Source of the DNA: Streptomyces sp. NRRL S-87
GTDB lineage: Bacteria; Actinomycetota; Actinomycetes; Streptomycetales; Streptomycetaceae
DNA: 64,000 bases
Direction of reading: 5' to 3'
Assembly (NCBI RefSeq): GCF_000719335.1
Contig: NZ_JOGB01000010.1
Coordinates: 1 to 64,000 of the forward strand
Shown here: one piece after another, positions 42,186 to 50,965 of the stretch
Position numbering within the stretch: the stretch's first letter is position 1
How the letters are laid out: every line of letters begins with the position of its first letter
The notes under the pieces: generated by a model
The model's input: the letters and a program-made list of their open reading frames with translations, nothing else
What the model was told of the DNA's origin: nothing
Database searches by the model: none
Program-made: the position numbers and the translations under genes

Positions 42186-42830
42186 TCACTGAAGGTACTG
42201 GTTGAAGCAGACGCCGACCGGCTTGTAAGCGTAGGCCTGATACCCCGTCGGCCGGCCCGAGCCCCCGCTAAACCCCTGCCAGACGTCACCTACCTGCATC
42301 CTGTAGAACGGGTATGCCTGGATGACACCGAACTTGCCCGCCGGAACCTCGTACCGAGTTTCATTCTTGACGGTGTAGCTCTTGGTGACGTCCCATCCTA
42401 CACCGGCGGAAACCCAGTTCAGATCAATCGAGGTTTCCCTCTTCGTGGTCGCAGCCACAGCCTTATCAAAGCTCATGACAAGAGTGGTCTTCCCACGACC
42501 GCTCGTCTGCTGAAGCAGCTTAGTGCCACAAACATTTCCAAGAGTCCTAACGTTCTTCAAGTAGCGCGCACCGCTGAAGCCAGAAGGATCCGGAAGCGGG
42601 TCAGCCGTCTCGCCAGAGTCCTTCACCAGCTCCGGATCCACCTTGGTCACCACATCTGCGCCCGGAACGAAGAACTCCCCATCCGCCAAGGCCTCGCTGG
42701 AGATAGCGGCCCCCTCGGGAACCTCAGCCGCCCCGGACACACCGGATCCCGTAAAAACACTAAAGGCAACCGAGAGCGCGAGCGATGAAGCCGTCACAGC
42801 CACGCGACGCGAACGAATAAATCCAGCCAT
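42186..42830 (-). CDS. Secreted protein of unknown function
   Basis: 214 residues from ATG 42830 (MAGFIRSRRVAV), with GGGGGA four to five bases upstream. A Sec signal peptide (ASSLALSVAFSVFTGSGVSGA) is followed by an acidic spacer and a beta domain: LGNVCGTKLLQQTSGRGKT, VSAGVGWDVTKSYTVKNETR, KFGVIQAYPFYRMQVGDVW and a C-terminal PVGVCFNQ. The two cysteines likely pair. GC is lower than in the surroundings, suggesting transfer. It resembles small extracellular proteins seen in several Streptomyces, with no known activity. Confidence 0.65.
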   Translation of the reverse strand: MAGFIRSRRVAVTASSLALSVAFSVFTGSGVSGAAEVPEGAAISSEALADGEFFVPGADVVTKVDPELVKDSGETADPLPDPSGFSGARYLKNVRTLGNVCGTKLLQQTSGRGKTTLVMSFDKAVAATTKRETSIDLNWVSAGVGWDVTKSYTVKNETRYEVPAGKFGVIQAYPFYRMQVGDVWQGFSGGSGRPTGYQAYAYKPVGVCFNQYLQ

Positions 42831-42973
42831 GAAATCCCCCATGGAAAATCAACCTAAGCAGCACCTGCGGAACTGATACCGCAGGGCATTGCCCGAACGG
42901 CGGTAATCCTCTTCCACGAGGATCGGCTAATCAACTCTTTTGATCTTGCTGTGCCGCACATCACGCCGTAACC

Positions 42974-43424
42974 TCAAATTCCCCTCAACAGACGCGTCAA
43001 CACTGATCGCAAACAAGCCATATCGTCTATTTCCTGCCGCCGAATCGCAAGAGAGGGCTGCGCCGGGAAGGAATGGAATTCACAGGGCTCCGTCGGAGCG
43101 ATTGGCCCGACCACGGCACTCCGGCCGCCCCGCGGGGCACGGCGATCCTCGTCATCCGGATCGGACAGTGGCTCCAACGTCCGCCACTTCCACAGCTGCA
43201 CGATCTCGCCTGCGGCGCGCCGCCGCAGGCCGCGGTGAGCGTCTCCCAGGAGGGCACGGTGCGGCCCGAAGCCGCCCCCTTGAGCGTCGCCGCGGAGAGC
43301 CCAGTCCGGACAGCGAGTTCGTCGTAGGTCAGCCCGGACTGCGCCCGCAGCTGACGCAGCGCCGCGCAGCCAGCTCGCCGCGCGCCCGGATAGTGTAGTC
43401 GATGGGGAGTTCGCGACGTCCCAT
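42974..43424 (-). pseudogene. XRE-family regulator, frameshifted
   Basis: ATG 43424 (MGRRELPIDYTIRARGELA) has AGGGGG six bases upstream. After a shift near 43370 the HTH reads ALRQLRAQSGLTYDELAVRT then GLSAATLKGAASGRTVPSWE. After another near 43220 the tail reads EIVQLWKWRTLEPLSDPDDE. The first part is a standard XRE DNA-binding domain. In Streptomyces such regulators often control adjacent element genes; here the neighbours are a small membrane protein and an excisionase. Confidence 0.6.
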
Positions 43425-43633
43425 GACCCACCCCCTACCAGCCGTCTGAAGAGCAGCCCGGGCCACCGCCGCAACCACCCCACGCCCGCCCGGCATCGCC
43501 GCGAGGATCAAAGCCGCGCCGATCGCGCCCGTACCGCCCAGCAGCCGGACCCATCGGCATTCCCTGCAGGCCCAGCACCACCGCCAGGACGAACACCACC
43601 GGCAACACCGCTGATCACGACCGCCTGCGGCAT
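43424..43633 (-). pseudogene. Small membrane protein, frameshifted
   Basis: From ATG 43633 (MPQAVVISG) one frame shifts into VVFVLAVVLGLQGMPMG and another into LLGGTGAIGAALILAAMPGG, two hydrophobic segments with a charged tail ending at the start of the XRE gene. It resembles the two-helix membrane proteins encoded beside XRE/excisionase genes on Streptomyces elements. At least two indels interrupt it. Upstream codons to 43708 could extend the N-terminus. Confidence 0.45.
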
Positions 43634-43798
43634 CGTCAGACCAGGCGTCCGCTGCTGCCCGTCATCCTGCCGTCCAACCGAGCGGGCAGGCTCCTGCCGT
43701 ACTCCCATGACAGGGGTGGTCAAAGAGAACGTCCGCCGTGACTCCTCCAGGCGCAGCAGGGATCGCCCGGCTGCCGGTCAGCGCGGGGACTCGTCCGG

Positions 43799-44227
43799 CT
43801 ACTCCTGGCCGGGCTTGCCTGCGTGCGAGGCGATCCATTCCGCGTAGCTCTCCCGGAGGTACTCATGTACGGCGTTCTCCGGGACGCGGAAGGATCGGCC
43901 GACGCGGATCGCCGGAAGGTGGCCGTTGTGCACGAGGCGGTAGACGGTCATCTTCGAGACCCTCATGACCTCGGCGACCTCTGCGACGGTGAGGAAGCGC
44001 ACCTCGCTGAGCGGTCGCTCCGCAGGCCGAGCGTGGTGGTCGTGCGGAGTGGCATCGGGTTCTGCAGGCTGCCTGTCGCCGTCATCGGTCTCCTCCGCCA
44101 TCCAGGCGAGCAGCGCGCTCTTGCCGCCGGCCAGGCGCTGCTGGTCGACCTCGACGACGGCCTCGGTCTGCTGCACGAGGTTGGCGATCACGGTGTCCGC
44201 GACCGGCGGGTCGTGCTCCTTCGGCAC
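43799..44227 (-). CDS. Excisionase-type helix-turn-helix protein
   Basis: About 142 residues if started at GTG 44227 (VPKEHDPPVADTVIANLV). The C-terminal half is a MerR/Xis-like winged HTH: RFLTVAEVAEVMRVSKMTVY then RLVHNGHLPAIRVGRSFRVP. This is the HTH_17/excisionase family used for directionality of site-specific recombination or as small regulators. The N-terminal half is a helical extension. A shifted frame upstream (RKTLRAAFGDAFGRAT) looks like part of the same or a preceding protein, so the true start may lie further up behind an indel. Confidence 0.7.
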   Translation of the reverse strand: MPKEHDPPVADTVIANLVQQTEAVVEVDQQRLAGGKSALLAWMAEETDDGDRQPAEPDATPHDHHARPAERPLSEVRFLTVAEVAEVMRVSKMTVYRLVHNGHLPAIRVGRSFRVPENAVHEYLRESYAEWIASHAGKPGQE

Positions 44228-44712
44228 GGGTGGCCCTGCCGAAGGCGTCCCCGAACGCCGCGCGTAGCGTCTTGCGCGACGATGTCTGAGCCCGCCAGGC
44301 ATGGGGGGAATACGTGACCACAGCCCCTGGGGAACTACGCCGTCGTCAACACACCTGAGCGTCATCGCGCAGGTGTTCGCTCCGAGTCCGCGCGAGCCGG
44401 AGGCCGCTCGCCCGGTGCCCGACGCGGCCTCCTTCACGGCCACGGCGGACGGCGCCATCACCACGGCGGACGGCCGGGTCGGCTCCCATCAGACCTTCGT
44501 CCCCCTTGCCGTGGTCGGTGCGGCCCGGGCTACTCGATGACGACGTGGACCTCGGCGACCTCGATGTCCACCGCGCTGGTGCGCACCTCGGAGAGCCGGC
44601 CGGTCTGCCGGCCTGCCGCCCCGCGGAGAGCCGGGGTCGGCGGGCCGGTGTTCGGCAACCCCCTGGAGTCGACGGCGGGTTCAGCCCGTCCGCTTCGGAG
44701 CGGCCTGAACCT
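44228..44712. other. Intergenic region with possible gene remnants
   Basis: No complete gene is convincing. A minus-strand frame ending at TAG 44530 finishes TSAVDIEVAEVHVVIE, which resembles the end of an Asp23/Gls24-type protein, but its upstream part is not recognisable. The excisionase upstream segment (KTLRAAFGDAFGRA) is at 44235-44280. Likely decayed DNA. Confidence 0.35.
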
Positions 44713-45432
44713 CTACGATCCTGGCAGCAGCCGGAGGAGGCAGTCAGCGGCCTCCTCTGCGGTGGCCGCCACCAGGCGGTCGGATGCGGACTTCTCCGCG
44801 CTGTCGACGATCCATCCGTGCTCGCCGTGCGGGCTGGCCCGGGGGAAGTGGTCGGGGTGGGGCGGGATCGGGGTGTCGCTGAAGGTCAGGGCGCCATGGG
44901 AGACGACCGGGAAGAGCGCCCTCAGCTGCGGTGCGGCGAAGGCTGCTTCGACGAGCCGGCTGTCGATCAGGCCGGCGGGCAGCGAGCGGATCTCCTGCCA
45001 CTTGTACGGGATGGCCCGTCCCTGCTCGAGCGCCACGGCGAACGGCGAGGTGGTGAGCGTCGGCCACTGGCGCCCCATCTCGTCCAGGGGCAGGCGGTTG
45101 TGCCATGCATCGAGCAGGGCGACCGCATCCTGGAGCGCGGGGACGGTGCCGGCCAGGGCGTTGCCGATCCAGGGCAGGGTGAACCGTACCCCGATGACGT
45201 GCTGGTGGCGTTCGAAGGTGACGAAGCAGGTCCCTCGGCCGCTTTCCACAGCGACCGCGAGCGAGTCCTGCGAGGCGTCCCAGCGTCCCCAGGGCCGGCT
45301 CGGGGCGAGCGCGGCGCCCGCAGCGCCGGCGATCCGGTTGAGGCCGACAAGGGGGTCGCCGGCGTCTGCCGCGAGCTCCGGGTAGGTACGGGTGTCCAGT
45401 GGGGCGTGAAGGTCGGCCGGCTCGGGGTGCAT
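44713..45432 (-). CDS. DUF6193-family protein, candidate immunity partner
   Basis: 239 residues from ATG 45432. The pattern WGRWDASQDSLAVAVESGRG, then LQDAVALLDAWHNRLPLDEM, LVEAAFAAPQLRALFPVVSH and GALTFSDTP, matches what I know of DUF6193, a family common in actinobacteria and often named after natural-product contexts without evidence. Here it lies 99 bases downstream of a polymorphic-toxin-like gene on the same strand, so an immunity role is as likely. No signal peptide; cytosolic. The frame is intact. Confidence 0.7.
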   Translation of the reverse strand: MHPEPADLHAPLDTRTYPELAADAGDPLVGLNRIAGAAGAALAPSRPWGRWDASQDSLAVAVESGRGTCFVTFERHQHVIGVRFTLPWIGNALAGTVPALQDAVALLDAWHNRLPLDEMGRQWPTLTTSPFAVALEQGRAIPYKWQEIRSLPAGLIDSRLVEAAFAAPQLRALFPVVSHGALTFSDTPIPPHPDHFPRASPHGEHGWIVDSAEKSASDRLVAATAEEAADCLLRLLPGS

Positions 45433-45530
45433 GGTTCGTCCGTGTTCGTTCGGTGCGGCGGGCAGGGGGCAGTGGACGGTGCTGCCGGGGCAGCAGGTCT
45501 GGCTGCCCCGGCAAGAGGTGCTCTCCGGGT

Positions 45531-46989
45531 CTACTTGTCGATACTGGTCGTGGAACGCCAGTCAAAGGCCGGAGGGTCGTTCAGCCTCTTTCCGTTCCAG
45601 AACCAGGTGATGTCCTTCAGCTCACGGGTTTCGTTCAGTATCGAGGCCCTGACGACGGTCGCCAGTTCCCAGGCGGTCTGGTTGCCATGCTTCAGGCCCA
45701 GCTCCGGGGTCGTGTAGGTCCTGCCCCGCGCCACGGTGTACCGCAGGGCCTCCTCGGCCGTCTCGAACTCGCTCCCGTCGGCCTTCCGCAACCCGTCCAG
45801 CGAGAACGTCAGGTTGACCTTCGGATTCTGTGCAGCCTCTTCGACCGCGACCATCCACAGGGGCTTGTTCGGGTCGGCCGTACTCATCTGGCCCCACGGC
45901 CCGCCGTTCAGTGTGAAGTAGGGCTTGCCGGTCTCCTTCTGGAGGGCCTCGGCCAGGGCGTCTCCGCTGTCGGGGCCGTTGATGCCCAGAACCAGTTCAT
46001 CGCCGTCGGCGAGGAGGCAGCCCTCCTTCTTCGGGCCACCAGCGGGTACCGCGAAGACCCCGGCCGGCACGACAGGGCTGCGATCGTTGACGGCGGGGCC
46101 GTCGGCCTGCCGGAGGTGCTTCCACCGGTGGACCTTGGCGGTCCCAGCCGCCTGGCCGTACCCGGCCGCGGACGCACCGGCGAAGTCGGACCGGCCAGCT
46201 GCGACGAAGGGAGCCGCGCCGCCACGGCGGAGACCCGCCTTCGTCCTCTGCCCGGCGATGTCCACCAGGCAGGAGGCGGCCGCCTTGATCTTCCCCAGCG
46301 CCTCCTCGTACTTCTTGAGCTGCTTGCGCGCGTCCGCGGTCTTGTCGAGGAAGGCGTTGATTCCGGCAATGGCCTTGGCGACCCTGGGGAGCTTCCCGAG
46401 GATCTTGGCGGCTTTCGCCGGGCCGATGTTCTGGACCACGGCCCACAGGCAGGTCGGGATGTCGGGGTCGTCGATGCAGGCCTTGATGTCCTCCAGGAAG
46501 AGCTCGACGAGGATCTCGGCGCCGTTCGACTTCAGGTAGTCGAGGAGGTCGAGTTGCGCCAGGGCCCGCACCTGCTCGTAGGCCTCGGGTGAGAGCCCGG
46601 CCGCCGCGAGCGCCTCCTTCACCTGGTCGTCGAGGACGGGATCGGACGGCTGTGCCTTGGATGCTTCCTCGCGGGCCTTGCGCTGCCGCTCGCGCTGGTA
46701 TTCCTCGGCTCTCCTGGCCGACTCGTCGGATTCGCGGGCGTGCTGGTTGGCGTTCGTGGCCGCGGTCTCGGCGGTCTTGGCGTGCTCTTCGGCGGAGGTG
46801 GCGAGTTTCGCGGCGTCCGCGGCGTCCTTCTCCGCCTGTGCTGCCGCGGCCTGGGCGGCGGTTGCCTCCTTCTCTGCCAGGGCGGCGGCGGGCGTAGTCC
46901 TGGCAGCGGGCGCAGTCCGGCGGGGCCGTGAGGGCGGCCGGGGGAAACAGCTTGATGGCCTCGGCGTGGGCTTGGTCGGTGGTTTTCAT
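45531..46989 (-). CDS. Polymorphic-toxin-like protein with coiled-coil stalk, one frameshift
   Basis: Likely start ATG 46989 (MKTTDQAHAEAIKLFPPAAL). A 2-base loss near 46880 shifts the frame before an Ala/Glu coiled coil (KDAADAAKLATSAEEHAKTA), which then runs open to stop 45531. Next come a hydrophobic pretoxin segment (ILVELFLEDIKACIDD, IGPAKAAKILGKLPRVAKAI) and a C-terminal domain (DELVLGINGPDSGDALAEAL, PLWMVAVEEAAQNPKVNLTF, WELATVVRASILNETRELKD). The last resembles a tip family I recall as polymorphic toxin type 27, with moderate certainty. No secretion signal is seen. DUF6193 follows as the likely immunity gene. Cut by the shift unless it is a sequencing error. Confidence 0.65.
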
Positions 46990-47082
46990 GGTGCAGCCCG
47001 TTCGCGGGTCGGGCTGGTGCCCTTTACTTTCGGCCCGCGAGAAACCCCCGGGCAGGGGCAAAGCTGGGGGCAAGATGTCCCC

Positions 47083-48186
47083 ATGGACATCGGGGAGTTG
47101 ATCCGCGACCTGCGCACCGCGCAGGGTTGGTCGCAGGCCCGTCTGGCCGATGAGATCAACCGCGCCGAGGGCACGACTCTGACGCGCGAGTACGTCGCCC
47201 GGTGGGAGCGCGGCAAGTGCGCACCGCGCGCGTTCTACCTCGCGGTTCTGTCCCGGGTGCTCGACGTCCCGCTGTCCGTGCTGGAGGACCCCATGCTGCG
47301 ACGTACGTTCCTGACCGATGTGGCCGGTACGGCCATAGCCCCCGTGGTCGCCTCCGACCTCCTCGCGAAGGGCTTCGCCGCCCGGCTGGCCGGCGGGCCC
47401 TCGGCGGAGGCGTGGGAGGCCAAGCTTGCGGCGTACGGGACCGATCACATGTCCATGGGCGCGGCCGACATCCAGCGCCGCGTCTCCGGCGAACTCGTCG
47501 TCGTGCAGCAGCAGCTCGATCAGCCGCGCCTGTGGTCGGTGGCCGCCCGGCTGATGACCTTGTACGCGAAGACGTTCCCCGGCTCGGACGGGGCCGCCGC
47601 CGTGCGCTGGTACCGCATGGCCGCCACCGCCGCCGACGAGTCCGGGGACCCGGCCGCGCGGGTGTGGGTACGGGGACGGGCCGCCATCGCCCTCGGATAC
47701 GAGAGGACGTCCCTCGACGTCGCGGACGTCCTCGCCGACCAGGCCCTCGCCCTTGACGAGCGGCCGTCTCTTGGTCTGCTCAACGCCATCTACGGCAAGG
47801 CCCACGCCGCTGCCCTCCGCGGCGACCGTGCTACCGCGTTCGCGCTCGACAACCGGGGCCGCCGGGTCTTCGACGCGGCCGGCTCCCACGAGCAGACCTC
47901 GGACTACGCGGTGCCGTGGTGGCGGCTCAACGTCTTCCGGTCTCTCCTCCTGGCCCGTCTCGGCGAGGAGAAAGCCGCGACTGAGGCGCAGGACCAGGCC
48001 CTCGCCGAACTTCCTGCGTCCCTGCCTCGCTTCGCGACGCATCTGGAGCTCCACCGAGGGTTGATGCTCGCCCGGTCCGGCGACAAGGCGGGCGGTGTCG
48101 CGCACGCCACCGCCGCGATGGACGCCCTGCCGCCCGAAAAGCACAGCCTGACCCTGCGGATGCAGGTCAACGAGATCCGGGCCTGA
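47083..48186 (+). CDS. XRE-family regulator with TPR-like domain
   Basis: 367 residues from ATG 47083. The N-terminal HTH (IGELIRDLRTAQGWSQARLA, then TREYVARWERGKCAPR) is followed by a spacer and TPR-like helices (RLWSVAARLMTLYAKTFPGS, ARVWVRGRAAIALGYERTS, RFATHLELHRGLMLARSGDK). This architecture is a common Streptomyces family of putative cytosolic regulators that sense a ligand or protein through the TPRs. It is divergent from the toxin-like gene (starts about 95 bases apart) and followed by the protein kinase on the same strand. It could repress either; no operator was identified. Confidence 0.85.
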   Translation: MDIGELIRDLRTAQGWSQARLADEINRAEGTTLTREYVARWERGKCAPRAFYLAVLSRVLDVPLSVLEDPMLRRTFLTDVAGTAIAPVVASDLLAKGFAARLAGGPSAEAWEAKLAAYGTDHMSMGAADIQRRVSGELVVVQQQLDQPRLWSVAARLMTLYAKTFPGSDGAAAVRWYRMAATAADESGDPAARVWVRGRAAIALGYERTSLDVADVLADQALALDERPSLGLLNAIYGKAHAAALRGDRATAFALDNRGRRVFDAAGSHEQTSDYAVPWWRLNVFRSLLLARLGEEKAATEAQDQALAELPASLPRFATHLELHRGLMLARSGDKAGGVAHATAAMDALPPEKHSLTLRMQVNEIRA

Positions 48187-48371
48187 CCGGCCCCCGGCAA
48201 CTCCGAGGGCACACACCGGGACCAGCCGGAGCCGACCCGCGCAGCGGACCGGTCGCGGTGTCGCGGCGGTGCTCGTACTCCTGGCAGCGGGCCGGGGATG
48301 CGGCCGGAAGACCCCGCCCAGGTTCGGAGGATTCTTGTCGCATCGCGGGCGAGTCGCATACGTTGACCTGC

Positions 48372-50009
48372 ATGTACAGGGGGATGGAGCTAGCGGGCCG
48401 CTACCGGCTCGACAGCCGGCTGGGGCACGGCGGTATGGGCGAGGTGTGGGCGGCGTCCGATCTGAGGCTGCGCCGTACCGTCGCGATCAAGACGGTGCTC
48501 ACCTCCCATCTGCGTGACGACCGGCTCGCAGCCCAGGTCCTGGCCCGTTTCCGCCGTGAGGGCGAAGCAGCCGCCCGGCTGAACCACCGCAACATCGCCG
48601 TCGTCCACGACCTGGGCGAGCACCGGGAGACGAGCGCCGACGGGCAGGTGGAAGTCTCTCCGTTCCTCGTCATGGAGTTCCTGCAAGGTCGTGATCTCGC
48701 GACGGTCCTGCGCGAGGACCACCCCGGCGGGCTCCCCCTGGAGCAGGTGGTGGAGTACGGCGCCCAGGTGTGCGACGGGCTGGCCGCCGCCCACGGGCGG
48801 AACATCGTCCACCGCGACATCAAGCCGGCCAACCTCATGCTGCTCGACGACGGCACCGTCAAGATCTGCGACTTCGGGATCGCCCAGGTCCAGGACGGCA
48901 CGATCGGTCTGACCATGACCGGAGCGCTGCTCGGCAGCCCTCACTACATGGCTCCCGAGCAGCTCAGCGGACAGACGCCGACGCACTCGTCCGACCTGTA
49001 CGCCCTGGGCGTCAGCCTCTACGAGCTCCTCACCGGGCGCCCCCTGTTCACCGCGGACTCCGCGTACGCCGTCATCGCCATGCATCTGTCCACCACTCCC
49101 GAACCGCCCAGTACCCACCAGCCCGCAATCCCGCCCGACATCGACAACCTCATCACCTCCCTTATTGCCAAAGACCCCGGCGGCCATCCCCTCACCGCCA
49201 AGGACGTCGCCGCACGCCTGCGCACCGCCCATCTCGCACCCGGGCGCACCCCCGTGCCGGCAGCGGAGGCTCCGGAACCCGACGCGGAGCGCCTCCAACA
49301 GGCCGCCGAAGCCGGAGACTATGACGCCATGTTCAGCCTTGCGCGGCTGCTGGAGGACGCCGGCCTCATCGACGAGGCGGAAACCTGGTACCGGAAGGCC
49401 ACCGACGCCGGACACATCAACGCCATGACCAACCTCGGCGTGCTGCTGGAGGACGCCGGCCGCACCAACGAGGCGGAAACCTGGTACCGGAAGGCCACCG
49501 ACGCCGGACACACCGACGCCATGACCAACCTCGGACTGCTGCTGGAGAACACGGGCCGCACCAACGAGGCAGAAACCTGGTACCGAAAAGCCGCCGACGC
49601 CGGACAGATCGACGCCATGCACAACCTCGGAGTGGTGCTGGCCAACACCGCCCGCACCAACGAGGCGGAAACCTGGTACCGAAAAGCCCTCGACGCCGGA
49701 CACATCAACGCCATGACCAACCTCGGACTGCTGCTGGCTAACACCGGCCGCACCAACGAGGCAGAAACCTGGTACCGAAAAGCCGCCGACGCCGGACAGA
49801 TCGACGCCATGAACAACTTCGGGGTGCTGCTGCAGAACACTGGCCGCGAGACCGATGCAGAAACTTGGTACCAGCGCGCCGCCGACGCCGGACACACCGA
49901 AGCCATGAACAACCTCGCACTGCTGCTGGTAAACACTGGCCGCGAGACCGAGGCAGAAGCCTGGTTCCAGCGCGCCGCCGGCACCCCGGGCGGTGAATCC
50001 CGGGCCTGA
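48372..50009 (+). CDS. Ser/Thr protein kinase with Sel1/TPR-like repeats
   Basis: 545 residues from ATG 48372; ATG 48384, just after AGGGGG, is an alternative. The kinase domain is complete: glycine loop LGHGGMGEVWAA, catalytic lysine VAIKTV, HRDIKPANLML, DFG in ICDFGIAQ and APE in MAPEQL (about residues 8-270). There is no transmembrane segment, so it is cytosolic, unlike PknB-type kinases. From residue 316 come six near-identical 32-residue Sel1/TPR-like units (NEAETWYRKATDAGH, AMTNLGLLLENTG) plus partial ends. These probably bind partners or substrates. It follows the XRE-TPR gene and may act with it. Intact. Confidence 0.9.
   Translation: MYRGMELAGRYRLDSRLGHGGMGEVWAASDLRLRRTVAIKTVLTSHLRDDRLAAQVLARFRREGEAAARLNHRNIAVVHDLGEHRETSADGQVEVSPFLVMEFLQGRDLATVLREDHPGGLPLEQVVEYGAQVCDGLAAAHGRNIVHRDIKPANLMLLDDGTVKICDFGIAQVQDGTIGLTMTGALLGSPHYMAPEQLSGQTPTHSSDLYALGVSLYELLTGRPLFTADSAYAVIAMHLSTTPEPPSTHQPAIPPDIDNLITSLIAKDPGGHPLTAKDVAARLRTAHLAPGRTPVPAAEAPEPDAERLQQAAEAGDYDAMFSLARLLEDAGLIDEAETWYRKATDAGHINAMTNLGVLLEDAGRTNEAETWYRKATDAGHTDAMTNLGLLLENTGRTNEAETWYRKAADAGQIDAMHNLGVVLANTARTNEAETWYRKALDAGHINAMTNLGLLLANTGRTNEAETWYRKAADAGQIDAMNNFGVLLQNTGRETDAETWYQRAADAGHTEAMNNLALLLVNTGRETEAEAWFQRAAGTPGGESRA
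49320..49985 (+). repeat. 96-base tandem coding repeats in the kinase gene
   Basis: Six full units of 96 bases encoding 32 residues, several nearly identical at DNA level (for example CCTGGTACCGGAAGGCCACC and close variants recur), with partial units on both sides. Such identity permits unequal recombination, so copy number probably varies between strains. It is also an assembly risk. Confidence 0.85.
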
Positions 50010-50063
50010 CCGGCCTTTGGCGCATCCGAGGGTGCGCCGGGACCACCCGCAGCCGACGAGCCC

Positions 50064-50965
50064 CTACGCGCTTGCCGCCCTGCCGCGCGCGAGCTGCGCG
50101 CAGCGCAGGCCTCCGCCCGCGTGCCACTCCAGCACGGGGGCGACGTCGCCGCCGTGCTCCTCGCACCACAGGACCGGGTCCAGGCCGCCGCAGCCATGCC
50201 GCGCGCACACGCACTCCTCGCCGACCCTCGTCTGCGGGACGATGTGGCGGACCACACCACCGTTCCCGGTTGGCGAGGCGGTGCCGCGCAGGCGGGCCGG
50301 CCATTCCAGCGTGATGCGCAGGCCGCCGGATCCGGGCCGGAACCGGTCGGTCACCCGGACGTCCCCGAGCACCGCGAGGGGGCCTGCACCCGGTGCGGTG
50401 AGCCGGGTGAGTGTGACTCCGACATACCCGGCCGCCAGGGCGGCCAGCGCGTCGGCGTCCGCGTCGTCGGCGACCCATCCCGACAGCCGGTCGGTGCCTC
50501 GATGTCGTCGGCGAGGCCGAGCCACGGGGCATCGAGCCGGAACCGTCCTGTGGCGCCCGCCGTGCCACGCACCAGCAGCAAGGCCATACCCGCCCCGGTG
50601 GGAAGGGTGATCTTGTCGTGGGCGAGGAGCCACGCGACGATGTCGGCCCGGTCGAACTCCGGATGGGTCTTGGTCCCGCCTGTGGGGGCGGGGAAGTCTG
50701 GGTGGCGGCGGCGCCAGTTGGCCACCGCCGCCCGGCCCACCCCGGCGCTGCGGCCCGCACTCGCGATCCGGGCGACCCCGGCGAGCAGGACCCGGTCGGT
50801 GTCCGGGGTGACCGGGGTCAGGGCGGCGAGCGGGAAGCGGCGGGCCGGACGGGTCTCGCGGACCGCCCGCCAGTCCACCGAGGGGCGGACCACGTCCAAC
50901 AGGGCGATGTCGCGGGCGCTTTCCCTACCTACTTCAGCGTGTCTGACCGCCGGGGTCTCGACCCT
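50064..50965 (-). pseudogene. DNA-binding-domain protein, frameshifted
   Basis: The upstream frame reads VVRPSVDWRAVRETRPARRF, then GVGRAAVANWRRRHPDFPAP and EFDRADIVAWLLAHDKI, an HTH pattern also found at the N-terminus of actinobacterial DNA methylase-associated proteins. Near 50490 the frame shifts to RLSGWVADDADADALAALAA, YVGVTLTRLTAPGAGP and a Cys-rich tail (ECVCARHGCGGLDPVLWCEE) to stop 50064. The start is uncertain, near 50960 and overlapping the end of the nuclease-like gene. Function unknown; probably works with the upstream gene if intact. Confidence 0.5.

Noticed and set aside
45997..48216. 739-codon minus-strand frame spanning the toxin-like gene and XRE regulator
   Set aside because: It mixes antisense of the regulator with shifted toxin sequence. 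Only the short MKTTDQAHAEAIKL segment in it is likely real.
49320..49985. CRISPR array
   Set aside because: The regular 96-base periodicity is coding Sel1/TPR-like repeats in frame with the kinase, without spacers. No other repeat-spacer pattern was seen in the window.
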